Of a stretch of DNA of 60,523 bases, positions 8,619 through 17,603 are shown piece by piece. The translations under genes and the position numbers were made by a program. The notes under the pieces were generated by a model. That model ran no database searches, had not been told where the DNA came from, and saw nothing but the letters and a program-made list of their open reading frames with translations. The stretch's first letter is position 1, and every line of letters begins with the position of its first letter. This DNA comes from Methanotrichaceae archaeon (GTDB lineage: Archaea; Halobacteriota; Methanosarcinia; Methanotrichales; Methanotrichaceae), in the NCBI GenBank assembly GCA_016927425.1, contig JAFGMR010000001.1, positions 1 to 60,523 of the forward strand, written 5' to 3'.

Positions 8619-8799
8619 AACCACGAATGAACGCGAATGAACGCCAATTACTTTATCGGATTCGTGTTCATTAGTGTTTATTAGTGGTTTTATATAATCA
8701 ACAACGAATGAACGCGAATGAATGCCAATTGCTTTATCGGATTCGTGTTCATTAGTGTTTATTAGTGGTTTTATATAAGTAACAACGAATGAACGCGAG
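8619..8799. repeat. 81-bp tandem repeat (two full units plus partial third)
   Basis: Units start at 8619, 8700 and 8781, a period of exactly 81 bases; the third unit breaks off after about 19 bases. Each unit begins with AACGAATGAACGCGAATGA and ends with ATTCGTGTTCATTAGTGTTT, an imperfect inverted pair, so a transcript could fold into a long hairpin. The CACGAATGAACACGAATG type of motif is a common dispersed intergenic repeat in archaea and bacteria. The whole gap of 8502-8942 has no gene. Confidence 0.85.
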
Positions 8800-8942
8800 C
8801 ACTCCTCCTAAAAAAAAACGTCCATTTGTGACACAAGTAATGTTATATTTAGCAATATCACCGAAGTTAAGGCGCATATAAGTTGATAATAAGTTCAATC
8901 AGAATGACGATCCCCCACAGTTCGGCGAAGGGCCAAAAGTCA

Positions 8943-10349
8943 TCACCTCATCCTCCCCCGCGCAAGCGAGGCTGCCGTCCCCGCTAGGCAGAGGAAGACG
9001 AACGCCGAAAAGAGCACCCTCATCGCCTCGAGGAATGCCCCCATGCTCTCTGGCCCGATCGCGACCCTTCCGACGATCGATGAGACCGTAACCATCACCA
9101 TTCCCATCGAGATCATCATCCCAATCGATCTCATCGTCCCGACCATACCACCCGCAAGGCCATAGTGGCGCTTCTCAACAGAGCTCATTATGGCGTTAGT
9201 GTTAGGAGACGAGAAGAGGGCAAACCCGAGCCCGAGGACGACGAGGGTGAGGACGATGTACCATAGCGCCGTCTCCGCCCCAAGGAAGGTCAGGAGGAGA
9301 AGGCCCAGCGCTGTTATCCCCATCCCGGCAGAAGCTACGAGCCGTGGCTCGATCCTGTCGGAGAGGGCTCCTGCGCTGCTCGAAAACGTCGTCTGGACGA
9401 TCGGCTGGGATACGAGCACGATTCCCGCCCAGTGGGGGTCGAGGCCCTTGACCGACTGCAGATAGATGCTGAGGAGGAAGGTGACTGCAAACGTTGCGCT
9501 GTAGTTGATGAGCGCTGCTAGGTTCGAGAGCGCAAAGACCCGATTCTCTCGAAAGAGGGCGACATCCAAAAGAGGGCTTTTCGTCCTCTCCTCCATCCGA
9601 AGGAAGATGAGTATCCCTGCGATTGAGGCGATGATGAGAGAGAGGCCTTCTCTGGCAGGCATTATCGAGAGGCCGTATATGAGGGCGCTCAAGGATGCTG
9701 CGTAGACGGCAAGGCCCGATAGGTCGATACCTTCGCCCCCGGCCTCGGTCCACTCGAGGTCGCGAAGCTCTTTCAGCACCAGTGCGATGACAGCGAGCCC
9801 AAGGGGCACGTTCACCAGAAATATGCTCCTCCATGTGAGATACTGGGTGAGGATTCCGCCTAGCACTGGTCCAAGGGATATCCCGAGGTATACGGCTGTC
9901 ACGTTTATCCCAAGCGCCCGGCCCCTCTCCCCCGGCGGAAAGACGGCTGTGAGGATGGCAACTCCCGTGCTGAAGATCATGGCGCTTCCAACCCCATGCA
10001 GGAATCGAAATGCGATGAGCATCTCAGGGCTTATGGCCACGGCAGAAAGGAGCGAGAACGCCGTAAATATCGAGATTCCGAGGAGAAAGATCCTCTTTCG
10101 GCCGTATATGTCCGCCATCCGGCCGAAGGGGAGCTGGAATATGGCGAGCGAGAGGAGATAGGCCGTTGCAACCCAGCTCAAGAGGACGGCGTCCATCGAG
10201 AACTCGCGGCCGATTGTCGGAAGGGCGATATTGATCGACGATCCCATGAATGCAGGAAGGAACGATGCCAGAGTGGAGATGAGGAGGATGCACCCCTTGC
10301 TCCCCTCAAACCCCCTGGGAATGCGGCAGAATCTGCCCTGCCCCGTCAT
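8943..10349 (-). CDS. MFS drug/proton exporter, DHA2 (EmrB/QacA-like) type
   Basis: The product has 468 residues from the ATG at 10349; the GTG at 10382 overlaps the TATA-like GGTATATAGG and is unlikely. The hydrophobicity pattern suggests 14 membrane segments, as expected for DHA2 exporters. Visible motifs are FLPAFMGSSINIALPTIG in helix 1, LPFGRMADIYGRKRIFL (motif A, between helices 2 and 3) and GPVLGGILTQYLTWRSIFLV (motif C). The substrate cannot be told from sequence. The gene stands alone, with a gap of 122 bases to the divergent PAC2 gene. Confidence 0.88.
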   Translation of the reverse strand: MTGQGRFCRIPRGFEGSKGCILLISTLASFLPAFMGSSINIALPTIGREFSMDAVLLSWVATAYLLSLAIFQLPFGRMADIYGRKRIFLLGISIFTAFSLLSAVAISPEMLIAFRFLHGVGSAMIFSTGVAILTAVFPPGERGRALGINVTAVYLGISLGPVLGGILTQYLTWRSIFLVNVPLGLAVIALVLKELRDLEWTEAGGEGIDLSGLAVYAASLSALIYGLSIMPAREGLSLIIASIAGILIFLRMEERTKSPLLDVALFRENRVFALSNLAALINYSATFAVTFLLSIYLQSVKGLDPHWAGIVLVSQPIVQTTFSSSAGALSDRIEPRLVASAGMGITALGLLLLTFLGAETALWYIVLTLVVLGLGFALFSSPNTNAIMSSVEKRHYGLAGGMVGTMRSIGMMISMGMVMVTVSSIVGRVAIGPESMGAFLEAMRVLFSAFVFLCLAGTAASLARGRMR

Positions 10350-10471
10350 GGGGCGATAAGGGAGAGATCCCCTATATACCACTGTTTATAGGCTCTTCTT
10401 TTCTCCCTTTATTCTCCCATCCCCTTTCGCCGGTAAAGACCGATGCTCTTATCTTAGATCAGTCCTTATTT

Positions 10472-11206
10472 ATGAACATGAATCACGATCCTGTCCAGGT
10501 GATCCTCGAACGAGAGCCGAGCTCCAGCTCGCCGCTCTTGGTCGAGGGTTTCCCGGGAATCGGCCTCGTGGGGAACATCGCAAGCCAGTATATGGTTCAT
10601 GAGCTGGAGATGACCTACATCGGAGCCATGAACTCCCGGTTCTTTCCCCCGCTTGCCGTGCTCCTCGGAGGCGTTGTGAACATGCCGGTTCGCATCTACG
10701 AGAAGGACGATCTGGTTGTGATAACCTCAGACATACCGATTCATCCCCTTGCCTGCTACGACGTGGGAAAAGAGGTCGTCAAATGGGCGAAGTCCATCAA
10801 AGCGAGGGAGGTGGTCTGCCTCGCCGGCATATATCTCATGACCGAGGAGCGCAGGATATTCGCGGCGGTATCCTCCGAGGAGATGCTCGAGAAGGTCAAG
10901 GGCGAGGCCGAGGTCTTCCAGCTGGGAACAATATCTGGGATATCCGGGTCGATCATGAACGAGTGTCGCGTAAACGAACTGCCTGCAGCATGCCTGCTCG
11001 GGGAGACGGTGAGCGAGAATCCAGATCCAAGGGCAGCTGCCGCAACCATCGACGTGCTGAACAAGATCTACGGGCTCAAAGTGAGCACGGAGAAGTTGTT
11101 GGATCGAGCAGAGGAGATAGAGCTCCAGATGCACCAGCTGTCTGAGCAGGTGAAGACCTCGGCTTCCGAGGATATGACGGGGAAGGAGTTCCCCATGTAC
11201 GGGTGA
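10472..11206 (+). CDS. PAC2 family protein (proteasome assembly chaperone homologue)
   Basis: This 244-residue protein matches the archaeal PAC2 family (PbaA/PbaB type): VEGFPGIGLVGNIASQY near residues 24-40 is the family signature, followed by VVITSDIPIHP and a C-terminal helix (ELQMHQLSEQV). Homologues form cage-like complexes, and relatives help assemble the 20S proteasome; in methanogens the exact client is unknown. It is cytoplasmic. A TATA-like TTATTTAT lies right at the start, so the mRNA may be nearly leaderless. The stop is five bases before the ATG of the DUF473 gene, implying an operon. Confidence 0.88.
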   Translation: MNMNHDPVQVILEREPSSSSPLLVEGFPGIGLVGNIASQYMVHELEMTYIGAMNSRFFPPLAVLLGGVVNMPVRIYEKDDLVVITSDIPIHPLACYDVGKEVVKWAKSIKAREVVCLAGIYLMTEERRIFAAVSSEEMLEKVKGEAEVFQLGTISGISGSIMNECRVNELPAACLLGETVSENPDPRAAAATIDVLNKIYGLKVSTEKLLDRAEEIELQMHQLSEQVKTSASEDMTGKEFPMYG

Positions 11207-11211
11207 TCCTT

Positions 11212-11601
11212 ATGGAGTGCATAACGCTTACAGGCATATCCAGGAGGGTGCTGAAAGACCTCATGGAGAACCGCATTAGGACGCTCGAGATCAGAAGCCC
11301 TCGGAACTTCTTCTCCCTTGAAGGCATATCCCCCGACGAGAGGGTATTTCTCACAGAGTCTAGCGCAACCGACGTCGTCCCGGGGATATCAGGCCTCCTC
11401 ACAGGCGTCGTAGGGGTACAGGTAGTCACCCATCGCATGATCCAGTCGGGGGAGTTCTACTACGAGGAGCTCGAATCGCAGGCCGCGAGGGTGCAGCTAC
11501 ATCTGCTGGGCATTGGAAGGGTGAGAAGCGTAAAGAGCAACGATATCGGACACCCCTTTGTCTTGGATGTGGATGAGGTTCGATACTGCAATGCCCGCTG
11601 A
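11212..11601 (+). CDS. DUF473 domain protein
   Basis: The 129-residue protein begins MECITLTGISRRVL, matching the usual DUF473 start (MKC.ALTGIS), so I prefer this ATG over the GTG at 11203 that overlaps the stop of the previous gene. DUF473 is a small archaeal family without known function. The chain has a beta-rich core (ERVFLTESSATDVVPG), then VRSVKSNDIGHPFVL near the end. Probably translated together with the PAC2 gene. Confidence 0.85.
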   Translation: MECITLTGISRRVLKDLMENRIRTLEIRSPRNFFSLEGISPDERVFLTESSATDVVPGISGLLTGVVGVQVVTHRMIQSGEFYYEELESQAARVQLHLLGIGRVRSVKSNDIGHPFVLDVDEVRYCNAR

Positions 11602-11715
11602 TCATCCGGCAGGCGAATCCCCCCCTTGCAACCCTTCAACATCCGATCCCCGAATCCTCGATACTCGATGAATGGCGAAAAGGGTAATACATCCCCGTGG
11701 GCAATTCGGCGGTCC

Positions 11716-13149
11716 ATGAGGATCCTTGCTGTTACTGGCAGGCTTGCGGAGGAGGATGTGAGAAGGTCGCTTGCAGGCATTGGGGCGGACGTCCTCGTCC
11801 TCGACCTCGACGTTGCAGCCTTCGTCACCCCCAAGATGCTCATTGAGGCCCGCCCCAAGGGCTTCGATCTCATATTGATCCCAGGCGCAGTGACCGCCGA
11901 CTTCAGCCGAGCGGAGGAGGAGCTGGGTTCCAAGATCAGGCTCGGCCCAAAGCACGCCGTCGATCTCGGGCAGGTCGTCGAGCATATGGACGAGGTGGAG
12001 CTCTCAAAGACGGTTCCGGCCTGCGTTCTTATGGCCGAGCGGATCGCATCCGAGGCGAAAGCGCTAATCGATCGCCTGGAGTCTTCGGCAGGAAGCGCCT
12101 TTTCCCTTCGGGGGGTGAAGATCGGCGGCTCCAGCCGGATGAAGGTGCTCGCAGAGATAGTCGACGCAACCCGCCTCGATGAATTGAGTCTCTCTTCCCG
12201 GATCGAGTACTACGAGTCCCAGGGGGCGGATATGATCGACCTTGGAATCCCGCTCGATGCCGGGGCTGGGGAGGTGGCAAGAGCAGTGGAGATCGCACGG
12301 GGGGCCACATCCCTTCCAGTAAGCGTCGACACCACCTCCTCGGAGCTGATCCTCGCAGGCGTCGAGGCCGGGGCTGAGATGGTGCTCAGCCTTGAAGGTC
12401 GAAACCTGCCGGTGGCAGGGCCCGTCCTCGCACGGGCAGGCATCCCCGCGGTCGTCATATCGGGCCATGGGACGCTCGAAGAGAACCTGGCAAGCGCCCT
12501 TTCCATGGGGATCGAGGTTATCGCAGATCCAGTCCTCGATCCGCCCCTCCAGGGGATGGCAAGCTCGCTATTGAGCTTCGAATGGTTCCGCAAGGCCTAT
12601 TCCGATATGCCGCTATTTTTCGGCGCAGGGAACGTAACCGAGCTCTTAGACGCCGACTCGACGGGTGCAAACGCCCTCCTCGCAGCCATCGGGGCGGAGC
12701 TAGGCGCAAGCATCCTCTTCACCCCTGAGTACAGCGATAAGGCCAGGGGAAGCGTCCGGGAGCTGAGGATAGCTTCAGAGATGATGGCGCTTGCCCAGGC
12801 GAGGAAGAGCCCTCCAAAGGACCTTGGCCTCGACCTGCTCATGGTGAAGGAGAAGCGTCGCCGACCCAGTTGCAGGGATCCAGGCCCATATGAGGTAGCC
12901 ACCCCCACCTATTCGTGGGAGAAGGATCCCGCGGGAAGCTTTGTAATCGGGATCGCCGATGGGCAGATAAGGATTCGCGGGCGAGGCCTTGCTCTTGCCG
13001 GCAAGAGCGCGAGGGATCTTCTCAACACGTTGATCGATAGGGGCTCGGTCACGCGTCTGGACCATGCAGGCTATCTCGGAAGGGAGCTTGCCAAAGCGGA
13101 GATCGCGCTCCAACAGGGAAGGAGCTACTGCCAGGATGACCGATTCTGA
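11716..13149 (+). CDS. Dihydropteroate synthase-like protein (TIGR00284 type)
   Basis: The product has 477 residues from the ATG at 11716; the open frame extends 30 codons upstream, but MRILAVTGRLAEEDVR is the typical start. The N-terminal part (about 1-140) is a Rossmann-like region. The middle (about 150-390) is a TIM barrel with MIDLGIPLDAGAGE and LPVSVDTTSSELI, the pterin-binding features of dihydropteroate synthases. The C-terminal part (DUF4346-like) has no assigned role. The family occurs in methanogens and is thought to relate to methanopterin synthesis, but the reaction is not established. Confidence 0.85.
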   Translation: MRILAVTGRLAEEDVRRSLAGIGADVLVLDLDVAAFVTPKMLIEARPKGFDLILIPGAVTADFSRAEEELGSKIRLGPKHAVDLGQVVEHMDEVELSKTVPACVLMAERIASEAKALIDRLESSAGSAFSLRGVKIGGSSRMKVLAEIVDATRLDELSLSSRIEYYESQGADMIDLGIPLDAGAGEVARAVEIARGATSLPVSVDTTSSELILAGVEAGAEMVLSLEGRNLPVAGPVLARAGIPAVVISGHGTLEENLASALSMGIEVIADPVLDPPLQGMASSLLSFEWFRKAYSDMPLFFGAGNVTELLDADSTGANALLAAIGAELGASILFTPEYSDKARGSVRELRIASEMMALAQARKSPPKDLGLDLLMVKEKRRRPSCRDPGPYEVATPTYSWEKDPAGSFVIGIADGQIRIRGRGLALAGKSARDLLNTLIDRGSVTRLDHAGYLGRELAKAEIALQQGRSYCQDDRF

Positions 13150-13154
13150 TAAGG

Positions 13155-13163
13155 GTTAAATAA
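13155..13163 (+). promoter_or_regulatory. TATA box, probably giving a leaderless transcript
   Basis: GTTAAATAA sits 23 bases before the ATG at 13186. In archaea transcription starts about 25 bases after the TATA box, so the mRNA would begin at or next to the start codon. Confidence 0.45.
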
Positions 13164-13185
13164 CAGGATCTCCACCGTTTTGGGG

Positions 13186-14052
13186 ATGAACCAGAAGGCA
13201 TTTGCGATCTTCATCGGCGCGATCATGATATTCTCCGCCTTTGCCGGCTTCATACTGCGTGGCGGCGACAGCCCGGCCGAGGCAGAGGCCGAGGCAGGGA
13301 CCGTTGGATCGATTGAGACGGCCAATTTAGCTGCCTTCGGTGTTCAGGGACAGTTGGTCGACTGGAGGTTCTCGAGCCTCGAGGACGTCTTGGATATATC
13401 TCCCCAGGAGACCTACTACGCCTATTGGATCAACCTCGATAGCTCTCCCTCCCTGACCGAGGCCGCACGGGAGACGCTTCCAGCAAGCGTTGGCCTCTTG
13501 GATGGGGAGACAATCTACCCGACTGAGGTTTTCCGCACGGCGCTCATCCTCTTCAATCGAAGCTATGCTGAGTTCCATTGGATGATGCCTTTCCGGGTCG
13601 GATACCAGGGCCTGATGATACCATACGGCAGCTTCCTGATAATGCCGGTGAGCTCCGAGTACTCTCTAGTGATGGGCAGGCCAACCATCTTCGGTCCCGA
13701 GGAGTCTTTGGAGAAGGTATTGGATGTGCTCAGCGGGTCGATGCCTGCCGATCAATTGACGCTTGCCTATGGCGAGTTCGCCGACCTGCAGGTGGCAGGA
13801 CAGGGATCCGCCGCAGGGGCACCGCTTGGCGGCGGCTACGATGAATTCTACCTGGGAGTGAGCCTGGACGGGAGCGACTACAGGATTGATGCCATGTATC
13901 TCGCCCCGCGCGATAGTCTCGAGAGACGATTGAGGGAGATTGCCTCCGGCCTCGGAATGGAGATGGTGAGCGGACCCGATATGATCACCCTGGAGGGCGT
14001 GGTTGGGGGAGATCGTCTGAAGGAGGCGCTTGCTCTCCTCAACGAACCCTAG
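13186..14052 (+). CDS. Secreted or lipid-free anchored protein of unknown function
   Basis: The product has 288 residues; the ATG at 13186 is preferred over a TTG two codons upstream. The N-terminus is a signal or anchor segment (FAIFIGAIMIFSAFAGFIL), followed by an Ala/Glu-rich linker. The rest is a mixed alpha/beta domain with VEVFRTALILFNRSY-like and YGSFLIMPVSSEYSLV stretches. No catalytic motif was seen and no family is recognised. It stands alone between the DHPS-like gene and the ribosomal cluster, and has its own TATA box. Confidence 0.65.
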   Translation: MNQKAFAIFIGAIMIFSAFAGFILRGGDSPAEAEAEAGTVGSIETANLAAFGVQGQLVDWRFSSLEDVLDISPQETYYAYWINLDSSPSLTEAARETLPASVGLLDGETIYPTEVFRTALILFNRSYAEFHWMMPFRVGYQGLMIPYGSFLIMPVSSEYSLVMGRPTIFGPEESLEKVLDVLSGSMPADQLTLAYGEFADLQVAGQGSAAGAPLGGGYDEFYLGVSLDGSDYRIDAMYLAPRDSLERRLREIASGLGMEMVSGPDMITLEGVVGGDRLKEALALLNEP

Positions 14053-14143
14053 CGCAACCTTTTTACATAGGGAGAGGCAGCCGTGCTAGAGTTCATTTCT
14101 GAGATGAATGATGATGGGCGCTGCCCTGAAGGAGAAAGAAATT

Positions 14144-14512
14144 ATGGCTAGAGCGATATATGTTAGGTATGATGTTCCCCCTGAGCTTGCCAACAAGTCT
14201 CTGGAGGCCCTGGAGCTGGCTCGGGATACCGGAAGGATCAAGAAGGGAACCAATGAGGCAACCAAGGCCATCGAGCGTGGAGTAGCGAGGTTGGTGCTGG
14301 TTGGAGAGGACGTCGAGCCCCCCGAGATAGTGGCCCACATTCCGCCGCTATGCGAGGAGAAGAACACCCCTTATATATATGTGAAGAAGCAGAGCGAGCT
14401 AGGTGCCGCCTCCGGGCTGGGAGTCAAGAGCGCCGCCGCCGCCATCTTGGAGCCGGGAAAGGCCAAGGAGATGGTGGAGGAGATAGTGCAGAAGCTCCAG
14501 GCCTTGAAGTAG
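14144..14512 (+). CDS. rpl7ae: Ribosomal protein L7Ae (50S; also box C/D RNP)
   Basis: The 122-residue protein starts [16 protein letters not shown], the standard archaeal start, with an AGGAG site before the ATG; longer frames upstream are not needed. The K-turn RNA-binding core is visible as [15 protein letters not shown] followed by [18 protein letters not shown]. In archaea L7Ae binds K-turns in 23S rRNA, box C/D and H/ACA guide RNAs and RNase P. It heads the cluster L7Ae-S28e-L24e-Ndk with gaps of 10 bases or less or overlaps, so the four are one operon. A TATA-like TTTTTACATA lies near 14059-14068. Confidence 0.97.
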   Translation: MARAIYVRYDVPPELANKSLEALELARDTGRIKKGTNEATKAIERGVARLVLVGEDVEPPEIVAHIPPLCEEKNTPYIYVKKQSELGAASGLGVKSAAAAILEPGKAKEMVEEIVQKLQALK

Positions 14513-14522
14513 GTGATGACTG

Positions 14523-14732
14523 ATGGAGGACAATGGAGTTCCCGCCGAGGTCATCGAGATCATCGGGGTCACCGGTATGCACGGTGAGGCCACCCAGATA
14601 AAGTGCCGCATTCTGGAAGGGTCCAACAAGGGTCGGATCATCACCAGAAACTGCATGGGGCCCATCCGCATGGGCGACGTGCTGATGCTGCTCGAGACTG
14701 CAAGAGAGGCCAAGAAGCTCACCAGTAGGTGA
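14523..14732 (+). CDS. rps28e: Ribosomal protein S28e
   Basis: The 69-residue protein matches S28e over its full length, including the OB-fold core [20 protein letters not shown] and the conserved [15 protein letters not shown]. It is part of the small ribosomal subunit near the mRNA exit channel. It lies ten bases after L7Ae and six before L24e. Confidence 0.97.
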   Translation: MEDNGVPAEVIEIIGVTGMHGEATQIKCRILEGSNKGRIITRNCMGPIRMGDVLMLLETAREAKKLTSR

Positions 14733-14738
14733 TCCTCG

Positions 14739-14909
14739 ATGGAAGAGAGAAAGTGCACATTCTGCAACCGGAACATGACTCCCGGCACCGGAAAGATCTA
14801 TGCCAAGAAGGATGGGACGGTCTACTACTTCTGCTCCTCCAAGTGCGAGAAGAACGTCAAGCTTGGGAGGGTGACAAGGCGGACGGAGTGGGCTAGGAAG
14901 GTTAGATGA
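14739..14909 (+). CDS. rpl24e: Ribosomal protein L24e (zinc-binding)
   Basis: This short gene encodes 56 residues starting [18 protein letters not shown]. The zinc-ribbon Cys pairs are CTFC (residues 6 and 9) and CSSKC (residues 32 and 36), the full four-Cys set. The C-terminus [16 protein letters not shown] is typical. The gene sits between S28e and Ndk, and its last codons overlap the ndk start (ATGATG inside AGATGATGG). Confidence 0.96.
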   Translation: MEERKCTFCNRNMTPGTGKIYAKKDGTVYYFCSSKCEKNVKLGRVTRRTEWARKVR

Positions 14910-15358
14910 TGGAGCGAACCTTCGTCATGATCAAGCCCGATGCCGTCCAGCGTGGCTTGGTGGGGGAGGTAATACGGCGCATCGAGATGAAAGGCTTCAA
15001 GATCGTTGCCATGAAGATGACCACGATCTCTGAAGAGCGGGCCAAGGAACATTATGCCGAGCACGAGGGGAAGAAGTTCTTCCGGGATCTAGTGGACTTC
15101 ATCATCTCGGGCCCCTCTGTTCAGATAGTAGTCGAGGGGCGCGATGTCATCGCGGCTATGCGCAAGATGAACGGAGCAACCAACCCGGCCGAGGCCGTCC
15201 CTGGGACCATCCGGGGAGACATGGGAATCGAGACGGGGAGAAATGTGGTTCACGGTTCGGACTCGTCAGCATCTGCAGAGAGGGAGATCGCGATTCACTT
15301 CATAGAATCCGAGCTGCAGGACTATCGGCGCATCGACGAGGCCTGGCTCTACGAGTAG
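14906..15358 (+). CDS. ndk: Nucleoside-diphosphate kinase
   Basis: The 150-residue enzyme transfers the gamma phosphate between nucleoside triphosphates and diphosphates through a phospho-His. The active-site motif NVVHGSDS places that His at residue 116, and [16 protein letters not shown] is the conserved beginning. Length is normal. Two consecutive ATG codons (14906 and 14909) can serve as start; both overlap the L24e stop, so translation is coupled. Co-location with L7Ae, S28e, L24e and aIF5B is the usual euryarchaeal arrangement. Confidence 0.96.
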   Translation: MMERTFVMIKPDAVQRGLVGEVIRRIEMKGFKIVAMKMTTISEERAKEHYAEHEGKKFFRDLVDFIISGPSVQIVVEGRDVIAAMRKMNGATNPAEAVPGTIRGDMGIETGRNVVHGSDSSASAEREIAIHFIESELQDYRRIDEAWLYE

Positions 15359-15383
15359 GGGCGGATATACCGCCTCTAGGTAG

Positions 15384-15392
15384 TATTTATAT
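15384..15392 (+). promoter_or_regulatory. TATA box upstream of the aIF5B gene
   Basis: The sequence TATTTATAT lies about 50 bases before the ATG at 15442, suggesting that the initiation factor has its own promoter besides any read-through from ndk. Confidence 0.45.
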
Positions 15393-15441
15393 CCTTTAAG
15401 GCATATAGCCCTAGAGAGCGACCAATGGAAGGCGAAGGACC

Positions 15442-17250
15442 ATGCAGAAGGCGAAGAAGGGGAAGAAGGCTCGGGCCCCGGCGATATCAAACCTTAGAAC
15501 GCCCATCGTCTGCGTTATGGGCCATGTCGACCACGGCAAGACTAGCCTGCTCGACAAGATCCGGGGCACAACCATAGCCGACTATGAGGCTGGCGCCATA
15601 ACCCAGCACATAGGGGCAACGGAGATCCCCCTCAGCGTGATAAGGGAGTTCTGCGGGTCGTTCTTCAAGGGTGACTTCCAGGTGCCAGGCCTCCTTTTCA
15701 TAGATACCCCCGGCCATCATGCCTTTACATCGCTCAGAAGCAGGGGGGGATCTCTTGCCGATCTTGCAGTGCTGATCGTGGATATTAACGAGGGATTCCA
15801 ACCCCAGACAATTGAGTCGATCAACATCTTGAACCGATTCAAGACACCTTTCGTGGTTGCGGCAAACAAGATCGACCGAATCTCAGGATGGCGTCCAGTT
15901 GAGAATGCAACTCTGTCCAAGAGCCTGGAGGCTCAGAATGAGAGGGTCGCGGAGATGCTCGACACCAAGTTCTACGAGGTAGTCGGCCAGCTCTATAGCC
16001 ACGGCTTCGACTCCGACAGATACGATCGGGTGAGGGACTTTACCAAGAACATCGGCGTGATCCCGGTGAGCGCCATGACTGGGGAGGGCATCCCAGACCT
16101 CCTCTTGGTGCTGGTTGGCCTGGCTCAACGGTTCCTCAAGGAGAACCTCACGGTGAGGGCAAGCGGACCTGGGGTCGGAACCATTCTGGAGGTGAAGGAG
16201 GAGAGGGGCCTTGGGACCACCCTTGACGTCATCCTATACGAAGGCGAGTTCAAGGCAGGGGATACTGTAGTCGTCGGCACAACCTCTGAGCCGGTCTTCA
16301 CCAAGATCAGGGCGCTTCTCAAGCCGCGTCCCCTCGCGGAGATCAGGAGTGAGGAGAGGTTCATTCCGGTCAAACAGGTCGTCGCCGCATCGGGCGTAAA
16401 GGTATCGGCCCCCAACTTGGGCAACTCGCTTGCCGGCTCCACCATCCGCGTTGTGGGGCCGTATGAGGATCCTGAGGCCATAGCGAGGGAGATCAAATCG
16501 GAGCTCGAGGCGGTGAGAATCGATACGGAGAACGTGGGGGTGATTCTGAAGGCCGACACCATCGGATCTCTGGAGGGGCTCGTCGGAGAGCTCACAGCCA
16601 AGAGCATACCCATCCACGCAGCCGATGTGGGCCCAATAACAAGGCGGGATGTCATTCGGGCGGGTGCCATAAAGGATCCATTCCATTCAGCAATCCTCGG
16701 CTTCAACGTCGATATCCTTCCAGATGCCCTGGCCGAGGTTCAGAGGAGCGATGTTCCGGTCTTCCAGAGCGACGTTATCTATACGCTGATCGAGGCCTAC
16801 GAGGCCTGGGTGGATGAGAAGAAGATGCGCATAGAGCAGGAGAGGCTCGAGGCCATCATAAAGCCCGGTGCGATCAGGCTCCTTCCCGACTGCACATTCC
16901 ACCAGAGCAAACCTGCCATCGTCGGCGTGCAGGTGATCGCTGGAACCATTCGAACTCAGGAGTCCTTGATGAGAGAGGACGGCGCGCTCGTTGGAACTGT
17001 TAAGGGCATTCAAGAGAGGAACGAGAACATCGGCTCCGCTACTGGGGGACAAGAGGTGGCGATATCCATCGACGGCCCAACTGTCGGAAGGCAGATCCAC
17101 GAGGGGGATATCCTCTACGTCAACATCCCAGAGAAGCACGCCCGCATAATCGAGCAGGAGCTTAAGTCCAAGATGAGCGAGGGGGATCTGGAGATAATGG
17201 AGCTATTTCTGGAAATAAAACGGAAGAAGGACCCCTTCTGGGGAAGATAG
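15442..17250 (+). CDS. infB: Translation initiation factor aIF5B (IF2 homologue)
   Basis: The 602-residue GTPase promotes subunit joining during initiation. GTP-binding motifs are complete: GHVDHGKT (27-34), DTPGH (88-92) and NKID (142-145). Domain II follows (VGTILEVKEERGLGTT), then domain III and the C-terminal domain that contacts initiator tRNA (VGVQVIAGTIRTQ). The length is normal for archaea, without the eukaryotic N-terminal extension, and no intein is present. It ends at the TAG at 17248-17250. Confidence 0.97.
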   Translation: MQKAKKGKKARAPAISNLRTPIVCVMGHVDHGKTSLLDKIRGTTIADYEAGAITQHIGATEIPLSVIREFCGSFFKGDFQVPGLLFIDTPGHHAFTSLRSRGGSLADLAVLIVDINEGFQPQTIESINILNRFKTPFVVAANKIDRISGWRPVENATLSKSLEAQNERVAEMLDTKFYEVVGQLYSHGFDSDRYDRVRDFTKNIGVIPVSAMTGEGIPDLLLVLVGLAQRFLKENLTVRASGPGVGTILEVKEERGLGTTLDVILYEGEFKAGDTVVVGTTSEPVFTKIRALLKPRPLAEIRSEERFIPVKQVVAASGVKVSAPNLGNSLAGSTIRVVGPYEDPEAIAREIKSELEAVRIDTENVGVILKADTIGSLEGLVGELTAKSIPIHAADVGPITRRDVIRAGAIKDPFHSAILGFNVDILPDALAEVQRSDVPVFQSDVIYTLIEAYEAWVDEKKMRIEQERLEAIIKPGAIRLLPDCTFHQSKPAIVGVQVIAGTIRTQESLMREDGALVGTVKGIQERNENIGSATGGQEVAISIDGPTVGRQIHEGDILYVNIPEKHARIIEQELKSKMSEGDLEIMELFLEIKRKKDPFWGR

Positions 17251-17318
17251 GTCGCTTGACCTTCGTTCATTGGCGCAACTATGTCTCCACCTTTTCTGTG
17301 CCGCTGCTTGCTACTCCA

Positions 17319-17412
17319 CCAGACCTCTCACTCTTTTAGGCACATAGGGCCAATGCATATTTATTCTGCGTCTAAATAGGCACAAAGCCTATTTGCGATA
17401 ATCAGCATCATT
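17319..17412. repeat. Dispersed intergenic repeat A, copy 1
   Basis: This roughly 94-base stretch (beginning CCAGACCTCTCACTC, with GGCACATAGG and GCGATAATCAGCA further on) matches the reverse complement of 53821-53916 at about 70% by hand alignment with a 2-base gap. It contains an internal near-palindrome around AATAGGCACAAAGCCTATT. The whole gap 17251-17603 holds no gene, only repeat A followed by repeat B. Confidence 0.55.
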
Positions 17413-17457
17413 AGCTCCTTGGTCGTGGGTGTGGGCAATTGCAAGAACTCGCGAGAA

Positions 17458-17538
17458 TCGATAGCCAGCGATCAATTTTCGCCAATATCGTCGCAAGGTC
17501 GATCACTAGCGGTTTTCAGTAACTATCACACATGACCC
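17458..17538. repeat. Dispersed intergenic repeat B, copy 1 (81 bp)
   Basis: The reverse complement of this segment aligns without gaps to 30330-30410; I count about 9 mismatches in 81 bases. Shared cores include GTTACTGAAAACCGCTAG and TGGCGAAAATTGA. The two copies are in opposite orientation. There is no ORF in either copy, which suggests a small mobile or structural repeat. Confidence 0.7.
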
Positions 17539-17603
17539 GCTCCTTTTTGTCCTCACTTGTGCCGATTCAATTGGGAACCCAGGCATCCAATCCCCTGGGG
17601 GGG

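Noticed and set aside
8619-8799. CRISPR array from 81-bp periodicity
   Set aside because: The whole period is repeated, so there are no unique spacers, and only two and a bit units exist.
16125-16706. 193-codon minus-strand frame inside infB
   Set aside because: It is the antisense shadow of a clearly identified initiation factor; no domain is visible.
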